A stretch of 41,472 bases of DNA from a filamentous cyanobacterium CCT1 (GCA_003017855.1 PYER01000025.1:1-41472); one strand, 5' to 3'. Positions 8,408 to 17,316 are shown, counted from the first letter of the stretch. The notes: generated by a model not told the origin, from the letters alone. Numbers and translations: made by a program.

Positions 8408-8423
8408 GGGGTGACCTCACCCC
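8408..8423. promoter_or_regulatory. Interrupted palindrome GGGGTGA-CC-TCACCCC
   Basis: Seven-base arms are perfectly complementary around two central bases. The two-base centre is too short for a good RNA hairpin loop, so a protein-binding site is more likely than a terminator. No regulator can be assigned. Confidence 0.35.
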
Positions 8424-8556
8424 TGCCGACTGTGGCGGAGTCTCTCAGATGTCATTCCCTGACCGGCATTTCCAGAGTTTGAGTAGCTATGGGCTCAAAT
8501 TGAACATGCTGATTAGTAAAGCAACCTGTTGTCGCTGGCGTCACTAAGCGCTATAT

Positions 8557-8571
8557 TGTCACTCAGTGACA
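8557..8571. promoter_or_regulatory. Putative TetR autoregulatory operator TGTCACTCAGTGACA
   Basis: A perfect 7+1+7 inverted repeat lies 22 bp upstream of the TetR-family start codon at 8594. TetR-type dimers usually bind such sites over their own promoters, and TGTCACT/AGTGACA arms are common for actinobacterial-type TetR proteins. Assignment is by position and form. Confidence 0.5.
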
Positions 8572-8593
8572 TGCTCCTAAAAGGAAGACTGCT

Positions 8594-9265
8594 GTGGGGA
8601 GTGACGGTACCAACGACACAACGAAGAACGAGCGCAAGCCAGGGAGGATGAGTGAGCAGCGGCAGCAGCGGATACGTCTGGAGATTTCGCGGGAGGCGGC
8701 GCGTTTGTTTTGGGAGCAAGGCGTCGCTGCCACGACCGGCGAGCAAATCGCTGCTGCAGTAGGTCTCTCAGTGCGCACCCTCTGGCGGTACTTCCGCAAC
8801 AAGGAGAGCTGTGTCGAGCCGGTCTTGGCGCAGGATGGCGAGGAGTTTGTGGCGCTATTGCGCCGCTGGCCTCGCGATATCTCCCTTGAAGATCACCTTA
8901 TGGAGTGGGCGAAGAATCGTACTACAGATCCCGATCAGCAGGCCTTTGATCAGGCTGTAATCAAGATGACTGTGCTAGCCGAAAAAGAGCCGGATCTGCG
9001 GACGGTCTGGCTGATGACCAACGACCGAATAGAGCGCGCTCTGGTCGAAATCATCGCAGATCGCCTGCGGCGATCGCCTGACGATATCGAGGTGCGATTG
9101 CACGCCGCAGCGGCCACCGCAGTCGTGCGCGTTATCAGTGAAGACGTCAGTGCGGCCCTGATAGCAGGAGCCGATCCCACCTCGCTCGGCAACACGCTTG
9201 GGCAGATGGCCCGCGCCGTGCATACAGCTACAGGTGGGGTGGTCGGCGATCCTGTCGATCCTTAA
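8594..9265 (+). CDS. TetR/AcrR-family transcriptional regulator
   Basis: The 223-residue protein has an N-terminal HTH: ARLFWEQGVAATTGEQIAAA, then VGLSVRTLWRYFRNKES. The C-terminal helical ligand domain is rich in Ala, Arg and acidic residues (LRTVWLMTNDRIERALVEII). GTG 8594 lies six bases after AAGGAAG; ATG 8648 is an alternative that would trim 18 residues. The HTH and C-terminal style resemble actinobacterial TetR proteins. It is followed 48 bp later by the CPBP protease gene, so it probably represses itself and the membrane-protease run. Confidence 0.85.
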   Translation: MGSDGTNDTTKNERKPGRMSEQRQQRIRLEISREAARLFWEQGVAATTGEQIAAAVGLSVRTLWRYFRNKESCVEPVLAQDGEEFVALLRRWPRDISLEDHLMEWAKNRTTDPDQQAFDQAVIKMTVLAEKEPDLRTVWLMTNDRIERALVEIIADRLRRSPDDIEVRLHAAAATAVVRVISEDVSAALIAGADPTSLGNTLGQMARAVHTATGGVVGDPVDP

Positions 9266-9313
9266 ACCCATCAACAACTGAAATCAGCAACAAGCGTAAA
9301 GGAGCTGATCCTC

Positions 9314-10057
9314 ATGGCTAAATTTTCTTCTAACTACCCGCAAGAGTCGGAAAAAACCACCGCCGCGCTCTCTCCTCCGTCTGCACCCACGCGGTTCACA
9401 CGTCCGAGCTTACCCGAGGGCATTGTCGGCCTTGTCGTCTTTAGCGTCATCGGGTACGGAGGCGGCTCGCAGCTCTCGCGGCTCGGCCTCGACCCCGTAG
9501 CCTACGGACTGATTTTCGCCGCGCTCTCCGGCATTGCTGGCATCGCCGGGTTTGCGGCTGCTGTGCTGCTCCGCATCCGTTCCCTCAGCCCCTTCGGCGT
9601 CCGCCCGGTCTCCCGGCGGTGGCTGCTGATCGGGGTTGGGGCGGGAGTAGTCGCCTTCATGGTCAAGGGGCTGGCAGTGCTGGTCTACATCGCCATCACC
9701 GGAGACAGCTCTACCCCTCAAACCGTATATGCCGAAGGTGGCAGTGGTGGGGTGCTGTCCTTAATCCTGGCGACGCTGTTTCTCGGTCTCCTCACGCCCC
9801 TGGGCGAGGAGCTGCTCTTCCGGGGCGTCATCGCCAACCTGCTGCTTCGCCACGGCCCGTTTTTTGGAGTTGTAAGCAGCGCCCTGCTCTTTGCCTTCAT
9901 GCACGGCATCAATATCGTTTTTCCTGCGGCCCTAGTGATGGGTCTCGTTGGTGCTGAGTTGCTGCGCCGCAGCGGATCGGTCTGGCCCGCCGTCGTCGTT
10001 CATGTCGTCTTCAACCTACCCACAGTTCCAGTGATGGTGCTTGCCGGCATGGGCTGA
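9314..10057 (+). CDS. CPBP family intramembrane metalloprotease (1)
   Basis: The 247-residue membrane protein has about six to seven hydrophobic segments. The CPBP/Abi motifs are present: EELLFRG (motif 1, EExxxR), FAFMHG (motif 2, His) and VVHVVFN (motif 3). Members are Rce1-like proteases or bacteriocin-immunity proteins in the inner membrane. RBS AAAGGAG precedes the ATG. It begins a set of three CPBP genes under a TetR regulator. The Ser/Pro-rich N-terminal 40 residues are probably cytosolic and disordered. Confidence 0.88.
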   Translation: MAKFSSNYPQESEKTTAALSPPSAPTRFTRPSLPEGIVGLVVFSVIGYGGGSQLSRLGLDPVAYGLIFAALSGIAGIAGFAAAVLLRIRSLSPFGVRPVSRRWLLIGVGAGVVAFMVKGLAVLVYIAITGDSSTPQTVYAEGGSGGVLSLILATLFLGLLTPLGEELLFRGVIANLLLRHGPFFGVVSSALLFAFMHGINIVFPAALVMGLVGAELLRRSGSVWPAVVVHVVFNLPTVPVMVLAGMG

Positions 10058-10142
10058 CCCGCCGCCAAATCTTGAAACTATCGGCAACTATGATCAGCTA
10101 CCCGAACCAAACACCCCATGCATACCTTTAGAGGAAACGGAG

Positions 10143-11096
10143 ATGAAAATACAAAATATCGAAAGAAGGCAGGGAATCAGCCCAGAAGCGAAAAAAGTTA
10201 CCTACGTGGAAGCTGCCCGGTGGGGTAAGTATCGGGGGTGGCGGTATGTTCTGGGGCTGATGATCATCCTCTTTGCGTGGCTGATCGTCGGTAGTGGTGC
10301 CAGCGTACTCGTCGCGTTCGCGCTCGGCGGCCAGGCAGACCCCTCGGGGCTGGGGCTTGTGGAATACTACCTGTTTGTGATGGCGAGTTTCCTGTGCTTC
10401 TTCGCGGGAGTCCTGATCGCTGTCTCCCTCATCCACCGCCGCCACCCCCAAACGCTCGTCACAGCGCGGAAGCAGATAGACTGGCATCGGGTCGGTCATG
10501 GATTCGTAGCGTGGTTTGTGCCGTACTGCCTGATCGGTGGGCTGGGGCAGTATCTGCTTTACCCGGATACCTTCTCCTTCAACTCCGGCCTCATAACATT
10601 TGCGCTCTTCGTTCCGATCGCGCTGGTTCTCACCGCTGTCCAAACGACCACCGAGGAGCTTTTCTTTCGCGGATACGTTGTGCAGGGTGCGAGCCTCATC
10701 TGGAGCAACCGCGTTTTTCTGGCGATCGTGCCAGCCGTTATCTTTACCTTGCCGCACCTCCTTAACCCAGAGGCGCGCGCGGGCGGCTGGCTCACGATCT
10801 TCTCCAACTACTTCCTCGTTCCGGGTCTGCTGTGGACTGTAGTCTCGTTGATTGACGGAACCACTGAACTCGCCATCGGCGCACACTTCGCGAACAACAT
10901 CGGCGGGGCACTCCTGTTCAACATTACTGGCAGTGCCTTGCCCTCACCCGCTCTGTTCACCATCAGCGAGTATCACGCCACCTACGGGGCGCTAGCGGTG
11001 CTGGTTGCAGTCCCCGTGTTTCTGGCGATCGCCTACGGAGTGTTCAAGCGTAAGACCCCAACCCGTTTTCCAGAGCCACTGCAAGATCGTGGGTGA
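10143..11096 (+). CDS. CPBP family intramembrane metalloprotease (2)
   Basis: From ATG 10143 (preceded by GAGGAAACGGAG) the product is 317 residues with about eight membrane segments. The motifs are TTTEELFFRGYV, FTLPHLLNP and GAHFANNIGG, the glutamate pair, His and His/Asn expected for CPBP proteases. Upstream in-frame codons from 10041 overlap gene 1 and lack an RBS. The substrate is unknown. Tandem CPBP genes are often linked to peptide modification or immunity, but no peptide precursor was seen here. Confidence 0.85.
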   Translation: MKIQNIERRQGISPEAKKVTYVEAARWGKYRGWRYVLGLMIILFAWLIVGSGASVLVAFALGGQADPSGLGLVEYYLFVMASFLCFFAGVLIAVSLIHRRHPQTLVTARKQIDWHRVGHGFVAWFVPYCLIGGLGQYLLYPDTFSFNSGLITFALFVPIALVLTAVQTTTEELFFRGYVVQGASLIWSNRVFLAIVPAVIFTLPHLLNPEARAGGWLTIFSNYFLVPGLLWTVVSLIDGTTELAIGAHFANNIGGALLFNITGSALPSPALFTISEYHATYGALAVLVAVPVFLAIAYGVFKRKTPTRFPEPLQDRG

Positions 11097-11106
11097 TCTC
11101 GTCAGT

Positions 11107-11170
11107 TCGCAGTTCACCCGCAAAACCTACGTCCGCAGCTTGTTAATGACCGGGGCAGTGGGGCTGGCGC
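11107..11170 (+). pseudogene. Possible remnant of a hydrolase signal-peptide region
   Basis: In the gap between CPBP genes 2 and 3 a frame reads FTRKTYVRSLLMTGAVGLA. It resembles the start of the secreted hydrolase at 12265 (VPKTYVRHLLTGTAVMLLL). No further homology follows. It may be the scar of a duplicated or lost hydrolase gene. The match is short. The rest of the 11097-11345 gap holds nothing recognised. Confidence 0.3.
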
Positions 11171-11345
11171 ATGGGGACTGAAGGTCTCCCCAAAACCCTG
11201 ATTGTGTAGGTTACCCGTGACCCAGCTACCCCGCATTCGGGCGGCATCAGCCTCGAACTGCACGAGGAAAGAGTGATCTGCACCCTATAACCACAAGATT
11301 GCGAAGGCTTGAAAACAATTCTGGAATGACGTTGAGGATAGAGTC

Positions 11346-12086
11346 ATGGTTAAGCATAAAAACACTCGGCTGCAACTGTTTGGGCTGCTGTGGTTAGCAG
11401 GCATAGCTGGGGTGATGTCCCTGGCGTTGCTGCCTTTGCCCTCACTCCCAGAGGGTGCTCCGCCTGCCGCCGTGGTCAGACTACTGATGCTGGTGCAGCC
11501 CACGATTTTGCTGTCGGTGGCGGTGCTGATAGGTGTGCTCTTGGCCCATCGGCTAGAGCTAAGGGCACCGGGGGCAGAGGCGCTGGCCGTGGGGCGATCG
11601 TGGCGGCAGGCTATGATTCCTCAACTGCTGCCCGGCGCGGTGGGTGGGTTGATCAGTGGCGGACTACTGGCCGCGATCGCCCTGCTGTCTCGCCCGCTGC
11701 TGCCGCCAGCCTTTGAGGCGGCTGAGCCCACGCCGCTGCTAGTGCGATTTCTCTACGGCGGTATCACCGAAGAAATTTTGATCCGCTGGGGACTGATGAC
11801 GCTGCTGCTGTGGCTGGGCTGGCGATTTGGGCAGCAGCGCCAGGGTAAACCCCAGGCTCGATGGGTGGTCGTCGCCATTGCCGTCTCCTCCCTGGTGTTT
11901 GCTATGGCCCACTTGCCCTATGCGATCGCCCTAGGACTGCCGTTAACCCCACCACTACTAGGGTTATTGCTGATCCAAAATTCTTTATTTGCAGTGGTTG
12001 CGGGGTATTTGTTCTGGCGCTACGGCCTAGAAACCGCCATGATCGCCCATCTGACAGTTCATGCCGTGCTGGCCCTCATCGGCTGA
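11346..12086 (+). CDS. CPBP family intramembrane metalloprotease (3)
   Basis: The 246-residue membrane protein is very rich in Leu, Ala and Gly. The motifs are GGITEEILIRWG (EExxxR), FAMAHLPYA and MIAHLTVHA. Several GCGATCG sites suggest long residence in a cyanobacterial genome, unlike the less HIP1-rich neighbours. The start ATG 11346 follows TTGAGGATAGAGTC. It belongs to the TetR-led membrane-protease run. Confidence 0.85.
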   Translation: MVKHKNTRLQLFGLLWLAGIAGVMSLALLPLPSLPEGAPPAAVVRLLMLVQPTILLSVAVLIGVLLAHRLELRAPGAEALAVGRSWRQAMIPQLLPGAVGGLISGGLLAAIALLSRPLLPPAFEAAEPTPLLVRFLYGGITEEILIRWGLMTLLLWLGWRFGQQRQGKPQARWVVVAIAVSSLVFAMAHLPYAIALGLPLTPPLLGLLLIQNSLFAVVAGYLFWRYGLETAMIAHLTVHAVLALIG

Positions 12087-12264
12087 GGCATCTTCTGACT
12101 AGCGGGCAGGGTAGCCGCAGGGTGTGATGGCCCAAAGCACCCTGCCAAATGGGCTGGACGGCAAAGAGTTCACCATCATGTCTCAAATTTCTTCTAACAG
12201 CTCACGAAATCGTGACCGACTCACGTACGACTCAAGACCAACAGCTTCCACTAGGAGGAGAATT

Positions 12265-13833
12265 ATGCGCGTTCCCAAGACCTACGTCAGGCACTTATTA
12301 ACAGGCACAGCAGTGATGTTGCTTCTCATCGCTGGGGTACCTGCCGCATTGACACAGTCTGCCCAGGAGCCAGCGGTGGAACTGGAGCGGTTCTACACCC
12401 AGGAGCTGACCTTTGGTTCCTGTGAGGGTTTTGCAGCTACTACCCTCGAGGAACAACTGTACGTTGACCCGTTCACTTGTGCTCGGCTCGAGGTGCCACT
12501 AGACTACGACGACCCCACCGGCGAGACCATGCAGATTGCGGTGCTACGCCTGCCAGCACAAGGTGAGCCGAGTGAGCGCATCGGTTCGCTGGTGATCAAC
12601 CCCGGCGGGCCAGGCGGCTCGGGAATGCAAGTAGCCGTCCTTTCGGCGGTGGGTCTAAAGGACAGTCCACTGCTGCAACGCTTCGATTGGGTCGGCTTCG
12701 ACCCACGCGGCGTCGGTGCCTCGAGCCCAGCGATTAGTTGTTTCACTGATGCAGAGAGTGACAGGGGCGAAAACAAAACAACCTTGTTGGGTACGTCAGG
12801 GGAGTGGACCACGGCCGATACCCGTGAGTTGATGGAGAAGTGCGCCAGGGGATCGGGGGGTGAAGCGGTTCTCGCTGCCGTCGGTACCCGGAATGTAGCC
12901 AGGGATATGGACGTGCTCCGCACCGCCCTAGGTGACGAGACCCTCACCTTCTTCGGACAGAGCTACGGCACCCGGCTCGGCGCGGTCTACGCCGAGATGT
13001 TTCCTCAAAACGTGAGGGCAATGGTTTTGGACGGTGTGCTGGACCCTCGGCAGGGCAGTGCGGAACGCCGCCTGTCGCTCCACGCCGGATTCCAGCGATC
13101 GTTCGAGCTGATGGCTGAGTTCTGCGCGGAAAGCCCGGACTGCCCGTTGGGCAACAATCCCGAGCAGGCAACCGCCGTGTTCCAGGATCTGTTCCAACCG
13201 CTAATCGATGACCCGGTACCCGCTGGGGACGGACGCACGCTGAACTTCTTCCAGGCCACGGGTGGCGTGGGTGCCGGGCTCTACACCGCTGAGGCATGGC
13301 CGCGCATCATCGATGGCATCGCCCAACTCAAGCACGAGGGTCGCGGTGACAAGCTGCTTACCATCAACGATAATTTCCTTGGTAGGGATCCCAACGGCAC
13401 GTGGACCAACTTCATCGAGGCCAACCTCGCCATCAACTGCAATGACGAACAGCGCCGCACTCCCGAGCAAGAGGCCGACCTGCGCCGCCAGATCTTTGAC
13501 GTGAATCCCTTTCTCGATACAGGACGCGACGTCGAGGGCGTCACCCGCGATGCCTGCGAGTTCTGGCCTGGTGAGCCGACCCTCGGCTTCCCCTACGCTC
13601 AGGACGTTGAGGGTCTACCCGACACGCTGATCATCTCTATTACTGGCGACCCTGCCACCCCCTACGGCGCTGGGGCCAGTCTGGCCGAGGCGCTCGGCGG
13701 TACCGTGCTCACTGTCGAGGGAGAGCGGCACACCGTCGCCCTTGAGGGCATCAACCCCTGCGTCAATGCGATCGTTGCCGACTACCTAATTGACCTTGAA
13801 CTACCGGCAGAGGGCGATCGCTGCGTCCTCTAG
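12265..13833 (+). CDS. Secreted alpha/beta hydrolase (TAP-like, peptidase S33 type)
   Basis: ATG 12265 follows a strong AGGAGGAG site, giving 522 residues. In-frame codons back to 12124 are not needed. A signal peptide (VRHLLTGTAVMLLLIAG, cut near AALTQSA) points to export. The hydrolase core shows INPGGPGGSG (oxyanion region), FDPRGVG and nucleophile motif GQSYG. The C-terminal part with SITGDPATPYG and a His in GERHTVAL fits the TAP-like C-terminal domain. Cys residues in pairs suggest disulfides outside the cytoplasm. Relatives are mycelial or tripeptidyl aminopeptidases, mostly actinobacterial, so transfer is likely. Confidence 0.87.
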   Translation: MRVPKTYVRHLLTGTAVMLLLIAGVPAALTQSAQEPAVELERFYTQELTFGSCEGFAATTLEEQLYVDPFTCARLEVPLDYDDPTGETMQIAVLRLPAQGEPSERIGSLVINPGGPGGSGMQVAVLSAVGLKDSPLLQRFDWVGFDPRGVGASSPAISCFTDAESDRGENKTTLLGTSGEWTTADTRELMEKCARGSGGEAVLAAVGTRNVARDMDVLRTALGDETLTFFGQSYGTRLGAVYAEMFPQNVRAMVLDGVLDPRQGSAERRLSLHAGFQRSFELMAEFCAESPDCPLGNNPEQATAVFQDLFQPLIDDPVPAGDGRTLNFFQATGGVGAGLYTAEAWPRIIDGIAQLKHEGRGDKLLTINDNFLGRDPNGTWTNFIEANLAINCNDEQRRTPEQEADLRRQIFDVNPFLDTGRDVEGVTRDACEFWPGEPTLGFPYAQDVEGLPDTLIISITGDPATPYGAGASLAEALGGTVLTVEGERHTVALEGINPCVNAIVADYLIDLELPAEGDRCVL

Positions 13834-13957
13834 CCCCCCATCGCCAAAACCATGGATTTAGAAATCCCTTATTTGCAACAACAACAACGCTGCTCTACGC
13901 GGCGGTTATCACTCTTGAGCATCATTGCATCCATCACCAAACCTTGGAGCTAAAAAT

Positions 13958-14638
13958 ATGTCACGTAAAGCGATCGCCACAAAGCGCCTTATTCACCCGA
14001 ATCATGGAATAAGACACATCCGATTGCTTCGCAAACCTTTCCAGATCATTCGTGCCAATTTTCGCGCCTACCTCATCATCAACGCCATGGTGTATGGCTT
14101 GGTCATCACTGGGATGGTAGCGGCGATGGTCTTCCCCAACCTGAGCGCAACTCAGTTGGCCACCCTGGAAGACAACGGAACGGCAGATCTTGTCCGATCG
14201 CTAATCAACAATTCTTGGCTGTTCTCACTGACCATCCTGGGAGTCAACGTCATGACCGGCGCGCTGCGGATCGTGCTCCCTTCGCTGATCGTTCCCTTCA
14301 CTGGCATCGCCGTATTTGCGTATAAAGCATTCACGTTAGGTTTAGCCATGGCTCCGACTACCGAGATTATGGCGGTGGCACTGATCCCGCACTCGCTGAC
14401 GGTACTCACCGAAGTCCAAGCTTACGCCCTCTTGATGTTTGGCGCATACATCCTTGGTCGGTCTTGGGTTCGCCCCGCCACCATCGGTGCTCGGAACCAT
14501 CGTCAGGGTTACGTCCGTGGGCTAAAACAGCTCGGTTGGCTGAGTCTGTCCACGCTCCCACTGTTCATCATCGGCGCGATCTGGGAGGCGTTCTCGCTCC
14601 GCTACCTGGTTCCTCTGCTAACCCAATGGTTGTTGTAG
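13958..14638 (+). CDS. SpoIIM-like (stage II sporulation protein M family) membrane protein
   Basis: From ATG 13958 (after TTGGAGCTAAAAAT) the protein is 226 residues with four to six hydrophobic segments. It starts with a basic cytosolic part (RLLRKPFQIIRANFRAYL), then NAMVYGLVITGMVAAMVFP. A loop with PHSLTVLTEVQAYALLMFGA carries the central His/Glu pattern typical of SpoIIM-like proteins. Outside spore formers such proteins are common next to membrane or export genes; their role is unclear. Domain assignment is from overall pattern. Confidence 0.6.
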   Translation: MSRKAIATKRLIHPNHGIRHIRLLRKPFQIIRANFRAYLIINAMVYGLVITGMVAAMVFPNLSATQLATLEDNGTADLVRSLINNSWLFSLTILGVNVMTGALRIVLPSLIVPFTGIAVFAYKAFTLGLAMAPTTEIMAVALIPHSLTVLTEVQAYALLMFGAYILGRSWVRPATIGARNHRQGYVRGLKQLGWLSLSTLPLFIIGAIWEAFSLRYLVPLLTQWLL

Positions 14639-14697
14639 CCCTAAACAAACTAAATCATGACGGTTTCTTGAATCGATTGTTAACTCTGCAATTTTAG

Positions 14698-15000
14698 ATG
14701 GTGAATCAAATGATTAAGTGCAAAGATTTTGCGCCTCGAATTACTGAACGAGGACCCTTCGGCGGACCTTCCGAGTATGAATCTTTTTCGGAGGTTGTGA
14801 GTGCTGTAAATCAGTGGATCGAAAGCACAACGATACAGGTAATCAATGTTGAAACCGTTGTTTTACCCGATTGGTCGATAGAAAGCACAAGTGATGATGT
14901 CTACGGAGTGACGACCAGTAATGGTTACTACCCGGTGATGATTAGTCAAGGCCTTAAAATCGATTGCTTTCAATGTGTGCGGGTTTGGTACAGAGAATAA
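14698..15000 (+). CDS. Hypothetical protein, 100 residues
   Basis: I do not recognise this protein. It reads MVNQMIKCKDFAPRITERGP, later FSEVVSAVNQWIESTTIQVI and ends CFQCVRVWYRE. It has no signal peptide or membrane segment and looks like a small globular alpha/beta protein. ATG 14710 is an alternative start. It lies just upstream of a small membrane protein and reads in the same direction. Confidence 0.5.
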   Translation: MVNQMIKCKDFAPRITERGPFGGPSEYESFSEVVSAVNQWIESTTIQVINVETVVLPDWSIESTSDDVYGVTTSNGYYPVMISQGLKIDCFQCVRVWYRE

Positions 15001-15020
15001 GCTTCACCGGAGAAGAAATA

Positions 15021-15233
15021 ATGAAACGATCTACCTTGTTTACTTTTCTGTATCTTGCGCTGGGAGTCTGTCTGACGGCGATCGCGTTGGGATATCCAAA
15101 CCTGCCTTCGGGTCTTCAAACCAGCTTGTTGATCAATATGGAAGCCATTTTACAAGCGTTTTCGGGGCTATTAGCCGTCCTAATACTTGCAGAAATCATT
15201 GTGATTACATGGCAAGTGAATCCTGAACACTAG
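15021..15233 (+). CDS. Small two-helix membrane protein of unknown function
   Basis: ATG 15021 with upstream GGAGAAG gives 70 residues. Two hydrophobic helices (LFTFLYLALGVCLTAIALGY and LLAVLILAEIIVITW) are joined by a short polar loop. No family is recognised. Good RBS and spacing support a real gene. It lies between the 100-residue protein and RidA. Confidence 0.55.
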   Translation: MKRSTLFTFLYLALGVCLTAIALGYPNLPSGLQTSLLINMEAILQAFSGLLAVLILAEIIVITWQVNPEH

Positions 15234-15258
15234 TATCTAAATCAGAACAAGGAACACC

Positions 15259-15660
15259 ATGGATAAGCCCGAGTTTTTTGTCACCCCCGGCTATGGGGAA
15301 TACATGCTGGATGAATTGCACTACTCGCAAGCGGTAAAAATTGGCAATCGCGTGGAGACATCCGGTCAAGGTGGTTGGGATGACGATCTGCAAATTCCCG
15401 AATTGCTTGCGGACGAAATTGCCCAGGCGTTTCGGAATGTAGAGCGCACCTTGTCGGCTGCAGGTGCGGGTTGGGAGCATGTTATCCACATTAATTCTTA
15501 CCATGTTGGCGGGTTGCCCGCAGAGGCTAACGATGCCATGGTCAGGCTATATCTCCACTACATGCCCAACCACGCCCCAATTTGGACACAGATCGGAGTC
15601 GCGGCCCTTGGATTGCCAACTATGCGGATTGAAATCCGCGTTACTGCAATCATTCCGTGA
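15259..15660 (+). CDS. RidA family protein (copy A)
   Basis: The 133-residue protein has the YjgF/YER057c/UK114 fold pattern: an early strand with QAVKIGNRVETSGQGGWD, QAFRNVERTLSAAGAGWEHV in the middle, and the closing GLPTMRIEIRVTAI with the conserved Arg. RidA proteins deaminate reactive enamine/imine intermediates or act as ligand-binding chaperones. AAGGAACACC precedes the ATG. A very similar paralogue with the same leader is at 31141. Confidence 0.9.
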   Translation: MDKPEFFVTPGYGEYMLDELHYSQAVKIGNRVETSGQGGWDDDLQIPELLADEIAQAFRNVERTLSAAGAGWEHVIHINSYHVGGLPAEANDAMVRLYLHYMPNHAPIWTQIGVAALGLPTMRIEIRVTAIIP

Positions 15661-15786
15661 GGTTCGTCTAATGCGAACTGACAAAAGGTTTTAGTGCATT
15701 GCGAAGGTTCTTTGCAACCGCCCAAGCACACCGTTAACCTGCTATGTTTCGCCCATCGCAGATGCTTTGTATTAAGGACAATCACC

Positions 15787-16299
15787 ATGAATCTCGCATT
15801 CCAAACACAATTGGTAGTCAAACGTCAATATCCCGACGAAACCGTTTTATTCTCGACTATCGCAACAATCCTTGAAACACGACATAAGTTGCCAATTGGC
15901 TGGTCGCCACGGCGATTCTTCCAGCGCCGTGGCAACGTGGTAATTACGGATGCTCGAATTTTCATCCAATCCAGTTTTTTGTCCCTAATTACCGCCATTT
16001 GGATCGTCGTAATCGGATGTGGCTTGTATTTTTACGTTCAAAACGCAAATGTATTTGGTATTGTCATGGCAGTCTTTGCTGCCATCTTCATCATTCAGCG
16101 ACGGCCATATTCACGCGATTTGCCATTTAACTCGATTCGGCACGTTCACTTCGGTGCCGTTCGCGGCTTAGTGGGTCACTTTAATATCGTGTCAATCGTG
16201 ATTGGGGGACGTGCAATTCAGCTGGTAACTGCACAACATGTTCCTAATCACATTCGCGAGCAGCTGACAACCCTTGATGATTCCAGTGAGCATCATTGA
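15787..16299 (+). CDS. Hypothetical membrane protein, possibly PH-like
   Basis: From ATG 15787 (after TAAGGACAATCACC) the protein is 170 residues. Two adjacent membrane helices (LITAIWIVVIGCGLYFYV and VFGIVMAVFAAIFII) split it. The flanking segments (VVITDARIFIQSS before, IRHVHFGAVRGLVGHFNIVS after) look like the strands of bacterial PH-like domains. Family not certain. The in-frame extension to 15694 has no RBS. Confidence 0.55.
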   Translation: MNLAFQTQLVVKRQYPDETVLFSTIATILETRHKLPIGWSPRRFFQRRGNVVITDARIFIQSSFLSLITAIWIVVIGCGLYFYVQNANVFGIVMAVFAAIFIIQRRPYSRDLPFNSIRHVHFGAVRGLVGHFNIVSIVIGGRAIQLVTAQHVPNHIREQLTTLDDSSEHH

Positions 16300-16340
16300 C
16301 CCATAAATAGGCGATCGCGTATACGATGGGTTCACAAGTT

Positions 16341-17162
16341 TTACTGAGCAATCGCAGCGTGTTCAATGACTGTGGCGATGGCATCTGGATGGGAAACCAT
16401 CACGACATGGGATGCGCCATTGACGACGACTGTTCCATTAGAGTTAGCTCGCTCTGCCATAAATGATAGGGCTGCGGCTGGGATATTAAGATCGCGATCG
16501 CCATAAATGAACCAGGACGGGACAGACTTCCATGCGGGTACACCAGAGGCTTCGTTCAATGCCGCTTCCGTAATTGGACGCTGGGTACTCGCCATTAACT
16601 GCGCATCATTAACGGGCACATCTGCAGCAAACTGCGCGTGAAATTTGTCCTGTTGAATGTAGAGGTCTTTGCCACCATCTGGTAGGTCAACGGGAGGCGC
16701 GAGGGTTGGCCCAAGTGTGCTGCCTGGATAACGTCCTGAGAGTTCAACAGCGGTTTCGCCCGCATTAGGAGCAAAAGCCGCAATGTAAACCAACGCCTTC
16801 ACGTTTTCGTTGTCCTTGACCGCATTGGTAATCACTGCACCCCCGTAGGAGTGCCCCACAAGCACAATCGGGCCTTCAATACCCTGGAGAACGCTGGCGA
16901 CATAATCGGCATCGCTTTTAACTCCGCGCAGGGGATTGGCGACAGCAACTGTCGGGTATCCCTTGGGAATGAGTTGGGTCAATACACCATTCCAACTGGA
17001 GGACTCGGCGAATGCACCGTGAACCAGGACGATGGTCGGTTTACTGTCTTGGGCGCTGGCAGGATTCATAACAGCTCCTAAAGATGTGAGGATTGCGGTG
17101 CCTAAAAAGAGTGCGACGATAAGCAATAGCCCGATGCCGTTCTTGAGCACGAACCTATTCAT
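16341..17162 (-). CDS. Secreted alpha/beta hydrolase
   Basis: From ATG 17162 (minus; AAGGAAATCGCACC before it) the protein is 273 residues. A signal peptide (LLLIVALFLGTAILTSLG, cut near NPASAQD) precedes a compact hydrolase: VLVHGAFAESSSW (oxyanion), GHSYGG (nucleophile Ser), a late Asp in YGDRDLNIP and His in GASHVVMVSHPD. It resembles EstC/salicylate-esterase-like proteins. Substrate unknown; likely periplasmic. Next to it on the same strand is the relic of another hydrolase. Confidence 0.87.
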   Translation of the reverse strand: MNRFVLKNGIGLLLIVALFLGTAILTSLGAVMNPASAQDSKPTIVLVHGAFAESSSWNGVLTQLIPKGYPTVAVANPLRGVKSDADYVASVLQGIEGPIVLVGHSYGGAVITNAVKDNENVKALVYIAAFAPNAGETAVELSGRYPGSTLGPTLAPPVDLPDGGKDLYIQQDKFHAQFAADVPVNDAQLMASTQRPITEAALNEASGVPAWKSVPSWFIYGDRDLNIPAAALSFMAERANSNGTVVVNGASHVVMVSHPDAIATVIEHAAIAQ

Positions 17163-17208
17163 GGTGCGATTTCCTTCATGTTGGATGATTTCGTGAGATA
17201 GCCTTTGA

Positions 17209-17316
17209 TTACGCAACGTGAGTGGTCATAAGACGACGGATGTGATCCGCGATCGCATCTCCACCCTCTTCCAGAGCAAAGTGTCCGGTGTTGAGGAAGA
17301 TGTCGAGAGTTAAACG
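17209..17316 (-). pseudogene. Alpha/beta hydrolase, C-terminal remnant
   Basis: The minus-strand frame ending at TAA 17211-17209 reads LDIFLNTGHFALEEGGDAIA, then DHIRRLM. This is the catalytic-His end of haloalkane-dehalogenase/epoxide-hydrolase-like proteins (GHFALEE). No start or core precedes it; a stop follows upstream near 17317. It is the end of a lost gene. Confidence 0.5.

Larger units (their letters stand above)
8336..8593 (+). other. Intergenic stretch before the TetR gene
   Basis: No coding frame was recognised. Two palindromic sites are present: GGGGTGA-CC-TCACCCC at 8408-8423 and TGTCACT-C-AGTGACA at 8557-8571. With operator module 3 the non-coding gap is 331 bp, and composition changes across it from the AraC cluster to the GC-rich block. 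Confidence 0.5.

Noticed and set aside
10128-10886. 252-codon minus-strand frame across CPBP gene 2
   Set aside because: Antisense shadow of a gene with clear CPBP motifs; its translation is charged, repetitive and without domains.
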